NCBI GenBank assembly: GCA_030651765.1
Contig: JAUSBY010000003.1
Span: forward strand, 1-64,000
Origin: Coriobacteriia bacterium
GTDB lineage: Bacteria; Actinomycetota; Coriobacteriia; Anaerosomatales; Anaerosomataceae
Length of the DNA: 64,000 nucleotides
Direction: 5' to 3'
How positions within the stretch are numbered: position 1 is the stretch's first letter; every line of letters begins with the position of its first letter. Of the stretch, positions 1 through 8,493 are shown piece by piece. Both the position numbers and the translations under genes were made by a program. The notes under the pieces are model-generated. The model was not told the origin of the DNA, made no database searches, and saw nothing but the letters and a program-made list of their open reading frames with translations.

Positions 1-57
1 TGTCGCTGACGACGCAATAATGACCACCCTGTGACGATTGAAAACTGACCACCCTGT
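1..57. repeat. IS21 left terminal inverted repeat region
   Basis: It starts TGTCGCTGACGA and holds two direct copies of TGACCACCCTGT spaced 25 bp apart, with GACGATTGAAAAC between them. The same modules appear inverted at 1863-1917. Confidence 0.85.
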
Positions 58-94
58 AGGCTCCTTGTCACGGCGACGTGGCGAGGAGGGTCAG

Positions 95-1096
95 TTGATT
101 CGGCTGGAGGAATGGGTGGACATCGTCTCGATGCACAAGGCGGGCGTCTCGATCAGCGCGATCGCCCGTGAACTGGGGGTCTCCCGCAACACCGTGAAGG
201 CGACGCTTCGGCGAGACGGTCCGCCCGAGTACCACCGCCAGCACAAGCCAAGCAAGCTCGATCCGTACAAGCCCTACCTGCTCGAGCGTCTGCGCGAGTT
301 CCCGGAGCTCTCCGCCAAGCGTCTTTTCGACGAGATCTCCGCCCAGGGCTACGAGGGCAGGATCTCGATCCTCAAGGACTTCACGCGCGAGCACCGGGTC
401 CCGCGCAAGCGCACCGTCGTACGCTTCGAGACCCCTCCGGGCGAGCAGGCACAGTGCGACTATGCAGAACTCGGGACTCACGAGGTGCGCGGGGTTCCCA
501 CGAAGGTCTACGCCTTCACGATGCTCCTGGGCTTCTCGCGCTACCTCTACGTCGAGTTCTCCGACAGTTGCGCCTCAGAGGCCTTCCTCGCCGCCCATGC
601 CCGCGCCTTCGCCTACTTCGGCGGGATGCCACGTCGCGTGCTCTACGACAACGCCAAGGTCGTCGCACTCGAGCACACCCGCACGCACGTGACGTTCAAT
701 GCCGCGTTGCTCGACTTCGCGGGGCGCTTCGGCTTCCGCCCGCAGCTGTGCCGTCCCTACCGCCCCCAGACCAAAGGCAAGGTCGAGCGCACGATCGGCT
801 ACGTGAAAGACGCCTTCCTGGTGGGCCGGACCTTCACAGACATCGACGACATGAACACCCGGGTGCTCTCCTGGCTCGAGGACGAGGCCAACGTCCGCAA
901 GCACGCCACCACCGACGCGGTTCCCGCCGAGCGTCTGCCTCTTGAGGGCCTGACCCCGATCTCGGAGGCGCTGCCCTGGGTGCCGTCTCGAACGCCGGCA
1001 CCACTGACCGCCCCGAACCGTCCCGTCTTCCGCTTCGAAACCGCCCCTCGAGTCGAGGTGCGTCCGCTTTCCGTCTACGAGGAGGCCTGCCTGTGA
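95..1096 (+). CDS. istA: IS21 family transposase IstA
   Basis: DDE transposase that cuts and joins IS21 ends together with the IstB ATPase. A helix-turn-helix lies at about residues 14-40 (AGVSISAIARELGVSRNTVK), followed by an RNase H-like rve domain. The catalytic triad is visible as D122 (QCDYAE), D185 (LYDNAK) and E231 (KGKVERTI). The TTG at 95 is chosen because GGAGGG precedes it and the product then begins like other IstA proteins (MIRLEEW). A TTG at 38 would begin inside the terminal repeat. The TGA stop overlaps the istB GTG. It looks intact, with no frameshift. Confidence 0.93.
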   Translation: MIRLEEWVDIVSMHKAGVSISAIARELGVSRNTVKATLRRDGPPEYHRQHKPSKLDPYKPYLLERLREFPELSAKRLFDEISAQGYEGRISILKDFTREHRVPRKRTVVRFETPPGEQAQCDYAELGTHEVRGVPTKVYAFTMLLGFSRYLYVEFSDSCASEAFLAAHARAFAYFGGMPRRVLYDNAKVVALEHTRTHVTFNAALLDFAGRFGFRPQLCRPYRPQTKGKVERTIGYVKDAFLVGRTFTDIDDMNTRVLSWLEDEANVRKHATTDAVPAERLPLEGLTPISEALPWVPSRTPAPLTAPNRPVFRFETAPRVEVRPLSVYEEACL

Positions 1097-1863
1097 ACCT
1101 GTCAGAGGAGCGGCTCGCGCACTTCGCGGAGAAGCTGCGGCTGCCTGACGTGCCCTCCCTCGTGCCCGCGCTCGCGCAGGAGGCCGCTGAGCGCGAGTGG
1201 TCGTTTACCGACTTCGCGGAAGCATTGCTGAAGGCTCAATCAGATGCCTCCGACGCCCGGGCCTGTGACACTCTGCAGCGGCTCGCGGGCTTCCCGACGC
1301 GAAAGACGATCGAGGAGTTCGACTTCTCGTTCCAGCCATCCGTGAACAAGAAGCAGGTGACCGAGCTCGCGAGCTGCGCGTTCGTGGAGCGAGCGGAGAA
1401 CGTGATCCTGCTCGGCCCTCCGGGCGTGGGCAAGACGCACTTGGCGATCGCGCTCGGCGTCGAGGCATCGAAGAGGCGTCTGTCGGTCAAGTTCACGACC
1501 GCGGCCAGGCTCGTCGCATCACTCGCGGAGGCGCGAACCGCTGGAACGTTCTCGCGACGGCTCATGGGGTTCGTGCGCCCGAGCCTGCTGATCGTCGACG
1601 AGGTCGGCTTCCTGCCGCTCGACGCTGGTGAGGCATCGCTGCTTTTCGAGGTCGTGTGCCGTCGCTACGAACGAGGCTCGATCGTGCTCACTTCCAACAA
1701 GAGCTACGGCGAGTGGGGCGAGGTGTTCTCCGGCGACACGGTGATCGCCACCGCGATACTCGACCGGTTGCTGCACCACTCGACGACCATCCCGATCAAA
1801 GGCGAGAGCTATCGCCTCAAGGACAAGAAGAAGGCCGGCATCGTGATGGCGCCGGCCCGCTGA
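1093..1863 (+). CDS. istB: IS21 family helper ATPase IstB
   Basis: AAA+ ATPase of the DnaC/IstB family that assists IstA in target choice and strand transfer. The Walker A motif GPPGVGKT is at 108-115, and the Walker B stretch LLIVDEVGFLPL falls near residue 160. A sensor region ALTSNKSYGEW-like segment (IVLTSNKSYGEWGEVF) follows. The 256-residue length is normal. The GTG start overlaps the istA TGA, indicating translational coupling. The right inverted repeat begins directly at the stop. Confidence 0.93.
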   Translation: MNLSEERLAHFAEKLRLPDVPSLVPALAQEAAEREWSFTDFAEALLKAQSDASDARACDTLQRLAGFPTRKTIEEFDFSFQPSVNKKQVTELASCAFVERAENVILLGPPGVGKTHLAIALGVEASKRRLSVKFTTAARLVASLAEARTAGTFSRRLMGFVRPSLLIVDEVGFLPLDAGEASLLFEVVCRRYERGSIVLTSNKSYGEWGEVFSGDTVIATAILDRLLHHSTTIPIKGESYRLKDKKKAGIVMAPAR

Positions 1864-1917
1864 GGGTGGTCAATTTCAAATCGTCACAGGGTGGTCAGTT
1901 TTCAATCGTCATTGACA
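1863..1917. repeat. IS21 right terminal inverted repeat region
   Basis: Read on the minus strand it starts TGTCAATGACGATTGAAAAC and continues with two TGACCACCCT modules, matching the left end with small differences. The IS ends at 1917. Confidence 0.85.
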
Positions 1918-2148
1918 GCGCTGGGTGGAGAGCCGACCGAGCGTGTCGGCTACCGAACCGACAACGGCAACATCATCGTGGACGTCACCGGACTCGACTT
2001 CGGCGATCCGCAGGCGCTCGAGCTGCGAGTCGTGGCGCTTCCCGGTGTTGTCGAGTGCGGCATCTTCGCTCACCGGCCGGCCGATGTGCTTCTCGTCGGG
2101 ACCGCCGCGGGCGTGAGGCGGATGGAGCGGGGCCGAGGCGGGGAGTAG
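1918..2148 (+). pseudogene. rpiA: 3' fragment of ribose-5-phosphate isomerase A, cut by IS21
   Basis: The frame leaving the IS encodes the conserved C-terminal third of RpiA. Recognisable parts are the TDNGNIIVDV strand, DPQALELRVVALPGVVECG, and the ending FAHRPADVLLVGT. RpiA interconverts ribulose-5-phosphate and ribose-5-phosphate. Intact RpiA is about 220-230 residues; only about 76 codons remain here. In-frame codons upstream belong to the IS inverted repeat, so there is no native start. The missing 5' two-thirds should lie left of position 1. If it is there, the gene is a recent insertion knockout; if not, it is a remnant. Confidence 0.85.
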
Positions 2149-2237
2149 GGACCAGGAACGCGGCCATCTGGTGCCCCACCGTCGCACAGCCCCTGCTCCG
2201 GCAGTCCCGATGGCAACCGCATGCCACAACGCAAAGG

Positions 2238-2261
2238 GGGAGAGGATTCTCACCCTCTCCC
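2238..2261. terminator. Hairpin between rpiA fragment and host tRNA-Arg 3' half
   Basis: GGGAGAGG (2238-2245) pairs with CCTCTCCC (2254-2261) across an 8-nt loop. It lies downstream of both convergent genes, rpiA on plus and the tRNA on minus. No strong U-tract is seen. Confidence 0.5.
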
Positions 2262-2276
2262 ACCTGCGGCTCTCTG

Positions 2277-2325
2277 TGGTGCCCCCGGCATGATTCGAAC
2301 ATGCGACACCCGGTTTAGGAAACCG
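2277..2325 (-). pseudogene. Host tRNA-Arg(CCT), separated 3' half (with att core)
   Basis: On the minus strand this reads the anticodon loop TTCCTAA, the 3' anticodon stem, variable loop GTGTC, T arm GCATG/TTCGAAT/CATGC, acceptor strand CGGGGGC, discriminator A and encoded CCA. The sequence 5' of it (2326 upward) does not form a D arm or an acceptor strand complementary to CGGGGGC. The missing 5' half is at 14129-14169, 11.8 kb away, and pairs correctly with this half (GCCCTCG with CGGGGGC, one G-U). Joined at the core, the two give a normal 76-nt tRNA. Confidence 0.9.
2312..2325. other. Left attachment core
   Basis: GGTTTAGGAAACCG is identical to 14129-14142; the flanking bases differ on both sides (c/a before, a/g after). 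Within it, GGTTT-AGG-AAACC is a perfect inverted repeat around the anticodon complement, the usual geometry of a tyrosine recombinase core. Confidence 0.85.
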
Positions 2326-2353
2326 AGGTATAGCCGAGCGAAAGAGCAGGTCA

Positions 2354-2413
2354 GTGGCATAAAACCTGCCGAGAAGCCCGAGAATGTGGCATATCCGTGG
2401 CAGTCCCGTGGCG
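2354..2413 (+). repeat. GTGGCA repeats, candidate integrase arm sites (left end)
   Basis: GTGGCA occurs at 2354-2359, 2386-2391 and 2397-2402, with GTGGCG at 2408-2413. The last three are spaced exactly 11 bp. The same motif with the same 11-bp spacing occurs near the right core (14030, 14041). Position and phasing suit arm-type binding sites; this is inference. Confidence 0.5.
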
Positions 2414-2435
2414 CGAGAAGGTCAACGAACAGCAG

Positions 2436-2460
2436 AGGGATGGTCATTCAGACCATCCCT
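2436..2460 (-). terminator. Hairpin downstream of element tRNA-Arg
   Basis: AGGGATGGTC (2436-2445) and GACCATCCCT (2451-2460) form a perfect 10-bp stem with a 5-nt loop. It lies 17 bp beyond the 3' end of the minus-strand tRNA at 2478, so it could end that transcript. There is no clear U-tract. Confidence 0.5.
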
Positions 2461-2477
2461 ACTGAAGGTTTGTCGTT

Positions 2478-2552
2478 GGTGCCCTCGCCGGGAATCGAAC
2501 CCAGACCTAGGGATTAGGAATCCCTTGTTGTATCCGTTCAACTACGAGGGCG
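2478..2552 (-). tRNA. tRNA-Arg(CCT), intact, carried by the element
   Basis: The minus strand folds as a complete 75-nt tRNA. The acceptor is GCCCTCG/CGAGGGC and the D arm GTTG/CAAC. The anticodon stem AGGGA/TCCCT has loop TTCCTAA (anticodon CCT). The T arm is CTGGG/CCCGG with loop TTCGATT, and CCA is encoded. It reads AGG codons, as does the host tRNA that the element splits. Its anticodon stem differs from the host's (CCGGT/ACCGG), so it shares only the 7-nt loop with the 14-bp att core. It lies 30 bp downstream of the integrase gene, on the same strand. Confidence 0.95.
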
Positions 2553-2581
2553 TGCCATGGGATTCTACCTTGATTAGCCAC

Positions 2582-3796
2582 CTATAGGAATTGGTCTGAA
2601 GTGCCGTTGAGCACCGCAGCCGCTCTCGCCGCCAAGTCTGGCGAGTCTGCATCGAGTGCGGATGAGTAGACCGCAAAAGTGAACGATGGGTCGTGATGCC
2701 CGAGCCAACGACTGACGGTATGTACATCCACCTGACGACTCCGGAGGATTTGGGTTGCGTACAGATGGCGCCACTGGTGCGTTGACACCAGGAAGTTCTC
2801 CTGCGTGAGCCTGCGGTCGTAGGGCTCTACCTTCTCCTGATATGCCTGCCACACTCGCTCCAGACAGTCGTTGTACTGTCGTGTGAAGTAAGACTGACTC
2901 TCCCAGAGCCCCCATCCGCCCCCCCTTGTTGGTCTTGGGAATATGAGGTCGGGCTCGATGCCGCCCTTGTCTTCGTGGGCGTAGAGCCAGATGCGCTCGA
3001 AGACCTCTGGCGACAGTGGAATCGTCCGCTTCGCATTATCCGTCTTCAGTTTGGCGAGCGGCTTCGACTTGCTCCAGTTCCATTGTGAACTGAACGATAT
3101 AGTGCATGTGTCTGGGTCAAGGTCGCTGACGGTCAGGCCGAGCCATTCTGAGCGCCTGGCGCCTGTGTGTCGTGCCACGAACAGAAGATTGTGCCAGTAC
3201 CGACCGACCAGCCCCTCCTGTCCCTCCTTCTGCCCTTCTTGTCGCAAATGCTCCAGAATCCACGCTGCAGAATCCTTGTTCAGACTGGTCTTAACGACCG
3301 CCGTCGCCTTTCTACTGGGCAAACGCTCCGACTTTGGGAAGGGGTGGTCTGCTTCAGCAATCAGGCGATGCTTCACGGCCAGATTCATGACTTGGCGGAA
3401 TCGCTGCATCAACTTGCGTCCATAGTTGTCCGAGTACTGGGACAACTTCGGCAAGAAGTGGTCAACATCTCGGCTCGATATCCGGGCAACTGGGATTGCA
3501 CCGAAGTGCTCCGTGAGGACTTTGCACGAGTTGGAGTAGTCGCTCGCCGTCCGGCCGGAGAATCGTGGCAGATACTCCGTCTCGACGAACTCCTTGAAAG
3601 CGATGAGGGAATGCTTCGCCTTGATTTCGTCAGGGTTGGCGCCGTCGGCGAGCAACTCCTGGGCTCGCTCGATGGCCGCCTCGGCTTGGCGCCGCTGTTT
3701 GAATGTGCCGAGGCAGACTCGACCGCTACCTGGGACACTGAGACGAGCGGTGTAGGACACCTCGCCGTTGCTACCTGTGCGCCGCTCGATGGTCAC
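2582..3796 (-). CDS. int: Tyrosine recombinase/integrase (likely the element integrase)
   Basis: Site-specific recombinase of the phage integrase family, about 404 residues. It has an N-terminal arm-binding-like domain (YTARLSVPGSGRVCLGTF), a SAM-like core-binding domain, and a C-terminal catalytic domain. Catalytic residues are visible: R in HTGARRSEWLGL, H and R in HQWRHLYATQ, H in WLGHHDPSFT and the nucleophile Y in FAVYSSA. The GTG at 3796 follows AAGGGAG and is preferred; an ATG at 3826 would add 10 residues without a good ribosome site. It sits beside the left att core and the tRNA, the normal place for the enzyme that integrated the element. Confidence 0.9.
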   Translation of the reverse strand: MTIERRTGSNGEVSYTARLSVPGSGRVCLGTFKQRRQAEAAIERAQELLADGANPDEIKAKHSLIAFKEFVETEYLPRFSGRTASDYSNSCKVLTEHFGAIPVARISSRDVDHFLPKLSQYSDNYGRKLMQRFRQVMNLAVKHRLIAEADHPFPKSERLPSRKATAVVKTSLNKDSAAWILEHLRQEGQKEGQEGLVGRYWHNLLFVARHTGARRSEWLGLTVSDLDPDTCTISFSSQWNWSKSKPLAKLKTDNAKRTIPLSPEVFERIWLYAHEDKGGIEPDLIFPRPTRGGGWGLWESQSYFTRQYNDCLERVWQAYQEKVEPYDRRLTQENFLVSTHQWRHLYATQILRSRQVDVHTVSRWLGHHDPSFTFAVYSSALDADSPDLAARAAAVLNGTSDQFL

Positions 3797-3880
3797 CGTG
3801 TCTCCCTTGGCTCCGAGTAGTCCCATTGTACGGCGCTGATGACTCCGTGCAGTGCTACGGTACTCGGAGAGGCCAGGGCG

Positions 3881-6433
3881 CTATGGTAGTTCTAGTTGGG
3901 ATTCCTCACCGACACCATCGAGTTCGACATCTAACGCAGAGCGGAACTGCATGATTTGTCCTCGACGCATCCGGTCAAACAGCGGTGGGAATGATTGCGG
4001 TGTGACGAAAGTGAACTTGTACCGCACGGGAGAACCTATCTCCTCCAGGCGCTGATTGAGCGTGCGGAAGTGGCGTTGGGCATGGAGATTCTTGCCTATA
4101 TTCTCGGCGGATGGCTCTCGAACCTCGTCGTCGTCTTTGACTTCTGCAACCAAGACCACATCACCGCACCGAATCAGGAAGTCCGGAGAGAAGCGCCCTC
4201 GCTTTGGATGCGTACCTCTTCTCCATGCGTAGTCGAAGTCGAAGAAGCGCACCGCCGTATTCTTGAGCCAGCCACTGATGCATGCGGCATTCTCAGGCTT
4301 CCTCAACTCGCCGATGAACTTAGCCTCGTTGTCCGAGTCGGCGATGACAAGGTTCAGCGGGGTCTTGAAGTCGTAGGTGTTGGTGGTGAGCGACTTCTTG
4401 TAGGAGCTGAACTCCTCAGCCACTCGGTCGAAGAAGCCAAGTTGCGTTTCTTCGAGCGTCTCTCGGGTTTGTTCCGTGTAGAACAGGGTCTTCTTCGACC
4501 GGAGTTCGGACTCACCCACGGAGTCGCTCGGGCGTTCCCTGGTGTCGAGTGTTCGGAACTCTCTTTCGGTTGGAACCCAGCGAGCAGTTGCCGAGACGCC
4601 CCGCTTGAGCGGGCCGAGAGCCGCCAAGAAACGCCGCCGCATATCGTCAGTGAGGTACTCGGCGCCAGCCATGTCGAGCGAGCGGCGTATCACAGCCGCA
4701 AACCATTCGGTCGTGTACTTGGAGTGGTAGTCGGTTGGAGTGGTGTCGTCTGCGTTAGTCTCGTCTATCTCACAAACTCGGGCGTATAGGAGTCGTGCAA
4801 TGTCGGCTACTTCGTACACGGGCTGAGTTGTCGTTCCCTGGATGACCCTTCTGACATTGCCAAACACATCGACCATCTCGATTGGCACTTCACGAACGAC
4901 CAACTCCGTTGGCAGGTCGACATACCCTTTCGCAAGGAACTCGACCTCTCCGTCGTAGTGGGTCTCGTATGAAGTCTGCTCCATCTCATACTGGATATTG
5001 TGGAGTTCGAAATGGTGTGGCGAGTCAGCGACCGGGCGGCTTGTGAGCCGTTGAGTCGCCTCCAGAACCTCATCGACCAAGCGACGAATCTGGGGAGCCC
5101 ATGCCTGGTGGTTGAACACGGTCACCCACGGCTGCTCGCCCTGAGACATCGCAACTGGCAGACGAAGCCCTCGCCCGAGTACCTGTGCAATAAGGAGTTT
5201 GCTGTTGAACGCCCGCTCCTCGTGCGGAACGATGATGAACACTCGTTTGACGTCCCAGCCCTCATTTAGCATGGATACGCTGACAATCCATTCGACCTCG
5301 CTTGCGGGGTTGTCAACGGTAGTCAGCCGTGGGAGGTCGGGTGCGCCCGTATAGACCGCAAGAACGGCTTTGTTGGACTCCTCAGCCGATAGCGCATCGC
5401 TCGCAATCAGGAACTGCTTGAGTTCGGCGGCCACACGACTGCAGCTTGTGATGTCGGGTGTCACCACGATGGTCAGTGGGCGTATCGAGTAGGGTTCCAA
5501 GCGCCTACGCACGGCTTCGTGCTCCTGGCGAATCAACTGCCAACGTTCGTCCCAGCCACGGAGGCTGGGCATGTCGTCTACATACTCGATGTTCTTGATA
5601 TAACGCTCTTCAATCGCCTGTCGGAGCGAGTAGCGATAGATGACATCAGCGAAGTAATCGTTGTCCGAGTAGCAGGTGCCGGACACCCCGAGCACGAGAT
5701 TGAAACCGAAAACGGGGTCTTCGATGAACTCCCGCCACTTGCGGCGGTCTTGAGTCTGGTCGACGCTCAGGACATGGTGCGTCTCATCGTTTAGGACTGC
5801 TACCTTGTCGCCACGGTCTCTTAGGCTCTCTCGAATGGATGAGCCTACGCCTGTAAGTATCGCATGGTAGTTCTCGATGCAGATGGCTCCAGCAGTGATT
5901 GACTGCGAGCCGTCGATGACGGATGGGGTCGTGACCACCGAATCGCAGGGCATTGTCGCTGTGAGGATTCCGTTCTCGGCAAGTCGCCGGAACTTCTCAG
6001 TGAGTTCCCGCTCGATTGTGACCGACGGGCACAGCAGAAGTACGCTCTCAACAGCCCCCTCGGCGAGGAGGATGAGTGCGATTCCGTAGAGCACATAGCT
6101 CTTGCCGGTGCCTGTCGCAAGGTCAAGAGTGGCGGACAGCAGATGCGGGAAGGTGAGGCACTGCTGCATGCCCCGAATCGACCCGTAACGCTGCTCGAAG
6201 ATACCAGTGCGGTCGGCCTGGTAGTTCTCCTCAGCCAGCTGTTCAAGTGAACGGTATCGACCGCCCAGCAGGTACCTGAGGGCAGTGAAGATGGCATCCT
6301 TCTGATACTGGCGATTGCCACAAAGCGTATCGACGAACTCCGAGTACCTGTCTTCGTCCCAGACTTGTCTATCAACGCTTGCGCTGACCTTCAGCACCAA
6401 GTCCTGGTTGTGGATGATTGGCGTTTCGGGCAT
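3881..6433 (-). CDS. res: Type III restriction enzyme Res subunit
   Basis: Superfamily 2 helicase-nuclease of a Type III restriction-modification system; with Mod it translocates on DNA and cuts when two sites are inversely oriented. Walker A (ATGTGKS) is near residue 110 and the DEAD-like box DETHH near 216-220. Helicase motif VI is the VLGRGLRLP stretch. A C-terminal PD-(D/E)XK nuclease is seen as SPDFLIRCGDVVLVAEVK around 745-770. The 850-residue length fits the family. The ATG lies 2 bp after the mod stop, so the two are co-transcribed and coupled. No truncation is seen. Confidence 0.92.
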   Translation of the reverse strand: MPETPIIHNQDLVLKVSASVDRQVWDEDRYSEFVDTLCGNRQYQKDAIFTALRYLLGGRYRSLEQLAEENYQADRTGIFEQRYGSIRGMQQCLTFPHLLSATLDLATGTGKSYVLYGIALILLAEGAVESVLLLCPSVTIERELTEKFRRLAENGILTATMPCDSVVTTPSVIDGSQSITAGAICIENYHAILTGVGSSIRESLRDRGDKVAVLNDETHHVLSVDQTQDRRKWREFIEDPVFGFNLVLGVSGTCYSDNDYFADVIYRYSLRQAIEERYIKNIEYVDDMPSLRGWDERWQLIRQEHEAVRRRLEPYSIRPLTIVVTPDITSCSRVAAELKQFLIASDALSAEESNKAVLAVYTGAPDLPRLTTVDNPASEVEWIVSVSMLNEGWDVKRVFIIVPHEERAFNSKLLIAQVLGRGLRLPVAMSQGEQPWVTVFNHQAWAPQIRRLVDEVLEATQRLTSRPVADSPHHFELHNIQYEMEQTSYETHYDGEVEFLAKGYVDLPTELVVREVPIEMVDVFGNVRRVIQGTTTQPVYEVADIARLLYARVCEIDETNADDTTPTDYHSKYTTEWFAAVIRRSLDMAGAEYLTDDMRRRFLAALGPLKRGVSATARWVPTEREFRTLDTRERPSDSVGESELRSKKTLFYTEQTRETLEETQLGFFDRVAEEFSSYKKSLTTNTYDFKTPLNLVIADSDNEAKFIGELRKPENAACISGWLKNTAVRFFDFDYAWRRGTHPKRGRFSPDFLIRCGDVVLVAEVKDDDEVREPSAENIGKNLHAQRHFRTLNQRLEEIGSPVRYKFTFVTPQSFPPLFDRMRRGQIMQFRSALDVELDGVGEESQLELP

Positions 6434-6435
6434 CT

Positions 6436-8493
6436 TCAGGCACCTTCTGGGGACGAGGTTTCGAGCACATGCCGAGACTCATTGCCGTAGAGGTCAGTGA
6501 ATACGACCATGACCCGCCCCGTCTGGGAGGAGCGGGGAAGGTCGATTCGCCAATCGCTGGCGACTAGGTCAGCGGGGTAGAGCACCTTGTCCATGTCGAA
6601 CACCTCGTTGTCGTACTCGTAGTCGAGCATGACCATGGCCAAGGAGTCCCGACCGATTCCGTCAACAGGAGCTAGCCTTGAGCGGCTGCTGAACTCATCG
6701 ACCACCAACACCGAAGAACCCGAGTCGTTCGCCTCGATGGAGAACGTGACGGTTGGGGGCTCGATGAAGTCGAAGCCGACGGCATCAACGGTGGCATTGA
6801 CCTCGTCTGCTGTCTGGGGCTGTGCAATTGCGGAGAACTGCCGACGATGCAGCTCGTTTATGAAGGAGTATGGGATACGAAGTGCGTAATAGCGCACACC
6901 ATCGAACTCTAAGTAGTCTTCCTGGAACCTGAACACGTTCCTTGGAGCGACGATATACACTTGGCTACCAGCGAGTTGTCCAACGGCGGAGTGCAGGTCT
7001 CTGACGGCGTCTTCGTCAATCCTCATCTTCGGGTAGGACACATGGTTGTGAACTAGCACTGGAGAGCCATATCGAGTTCCTTGAAACACGACACCCCCAA
7101 GTCTGAACTCGCCTGCCTGGCATGAGAACAACTCCAGTGCGAAGAACAGCCAAGACTCCCAGTCCAGCGACTTCAGTTGGCTGTAATCGTATAGGCCGGC
7201 GTTGAACACCGTGAACTTCGAGGATGGACGCAGGCGCCCCTTGTTACCGATGCCCTCACGAAGGGTGAGCAAGCGCTTCTGAATCGTGTAGATAGCCAGT
7301 TTCCCGCAGTCAATGCCAATCCATCGGCGTTCTAGCTTCTCTGCCACGGCAAGAGTTGTCCCAGAACCGGCGAAGCAATCGAGAACTAAGTCTCCTGGTG
7401 TCGAAAGCCAGTTTACGATTCGAGCAAGAAGTTCCTCGTGTTTCTCGGTCGGATAGTCGGTCACCTTGCCGATGGTGCGAACATCGCCCCACATGGTACT
7501 GAGTATCTTCGACTCCTGAGGCGGGACATAGTACTGCACGACACCCGACTCGTTCAGACGAACGAAGTCCAGCTTCGTTCCCCAACTCAAGCGTTCAAGG
7601 TAGTAGTCGTCGAGTGTGCCGTTCTCTTCCTCGTCCTCCAGGTAGGCGAGGTAGTTGGCGGCGGCGGTCTTCCCTCGTGATTTCATCCATCTCCACTGGC
7701 CGGTTGTCGGCTCTTGGCCGAACAGCTCGTACCTCATCGTCTGCCTGTCGGTTCCTCGCCAGAAGGTATCCCACTTGCCGATGGTCGCCTCGGAGTGCTG
7801 ACTGCGAGCATGTGGAAGCCGTGTTCCAGTCGACTTGGAGTACAGGTAGAGCGAGTCGTCTCCGACCGTCAGTGACTCGATTTCGTCGAACTGGTTCTGC
7901 ACATTCTTGGTACCTCGACGCACCTTGATTTCGTTGCGGAAGCCGCCCGAGAACACTTCATCGAGCACGACCTTGATGTAGTGCCCCCATCTGTAGTCGA
8001 TGTGCACCAAGAGGAAGCCGTTGTCAGCAAGTAGTTCCCGGATGAGGATGATTCGCCTACGGAGAAACTCTACGAAGCGCGCGCCCTCAAGCTTGTCGGA
8101 GTAGGCGCGGGCGGAGGAACTCCCTCTGAAGTCTCTGCGAGTAGCGAATGGCGGGTCTATGTAGACCAAGCGGAACCCCTCAGTGCCGTCGGGGTTCACT
8201 AGCTTGTGCGCCCGCTTCAGGTCTAGCAGGTGTCGCATAGCCTGCAGGTTGTCACCAAAGACGAGCATGTTCGCCCAATCGTCCCACTTGGGCTCCCCGA
8301 AGGTCGACGCCGCCTGGAATGGCACGGCCAGGGTCGACGAGACGACCTCCTCCTGGCGCACCTTGCCGCCGTAGGTCAGTTCTATCTCCTGGCGAGCTGG
8401 TGGAAACAGTTCCCGTTGCCACTCTTGGGGAAGCGCCTCACCGCTGTTGAGGGCGTCGACGACTAGTCGTCGAAGTTCATCGGAATAGGGCAA
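6436..8493 (-). CDS. mod: Type III DNA methyltransferase Mod subunit
   Basis: Beta-class adenine N6 methyltransferase that recognises the target and modifies host DNA. Motif IV DPPF is at 113-116 and motif I FAGSGTT at 374-380. The stretch between them is the variable target-recognition region. This IV-before-I order is diagnostic of Type III Mod. Length is 685 residues, in family range. A TTG start at 8493 is the only in-frame choice near the conserved N-terminus. It precedes res with a 2-bp gap. The 230 bp upstream, shared with the divergent second integrase, should hold the promoters. Confidence 0.92.
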   Translation of the reverse strand: MPYSDELRRLVVDALNSGEALPQEWQRELFPPARQEIELTYGGKVRQEEVVSSTLAVPFQAASTFGEPKWDDWANMLVFGDNLQAMRHLLDLKRAHKLVNPDGTEGFRLVYIDPPFATRRDFRGSSSARAYSDKLEGARFVEFLRRRIILIRELLADNGFLLVHIDYRWGHYIKVVLDEVFSGGFRNEIKVRRGTKNVQNQFDEIESLTVGDDSLYLYSKSTGTRLPHARSQHSEATIGKWDTFWRGTDRQTMRYELFGQEPTTGQWRWMKSRGKTAAANYLAYLEDEEENGTLDDYYLERLSWGTKLDFVRLNESGVVQYYVPPQESKILSTMWGDVRTIGKVTDYPTEKHEELLARIVNWLSTPGDLVLDCFAGSGTTLAVAEKLERRWIGIDCGKLAIYTIQKRLLTLREGIGNKGRLRPSSKFTVFNAGLYDYSQLKSLDWESWLFFALELFSCQAGEFRLGGVVFQGTRYGSPVLVHNHVSYPKMRIDEDAVRDLHSAVGQLAGSQVYIVAPRNVFRFQEDYLEFDGVRYYALRIPYSFINELHRRQFSAIAQPQTADEVNATVDAVGFDFIEPPTVTFSIEANDSGSSVLVVDEFSSRSRLAPVDGIGRDSLAMVMLDYEYDNEVFDMDKVLYPADLVASDWRIDLPRSSQTGRVMVVFTDLYGNESRHVLETSSPEGA

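Larger units (their letters stand above)
1..1917 (+). mobile_element. IS21-family insertion sequence, complete
   Basis: The element carries istA and istB with overlapping stop and start codons, the standard IS21 layout. The left end begins TGTC and the right end finishes GACA at 1917. The motif TGACCACCCTGT occurs at 21-32 and 46-57. Its inverted counterparts are ACAGGGTGGTCA at 1886-1897 and AGGGTGGTCA at 1863-1872; such multiple terminal repeats are known transposase binding sites in this family. The sequence continues directly into the rpiA reading frame at 1918. The target duplication cannot be checked because the left flank is outside the window. Confidence 0.93.

Noticed and set aside
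2326-2370. Element sequence beside the left core as a replacement tRNA 5' half
   Set aside because: It cannot form an acceptor strand pairing with CGGGGGC or a D arm with the required spacing, so the junction tRNA is not rebuilt.
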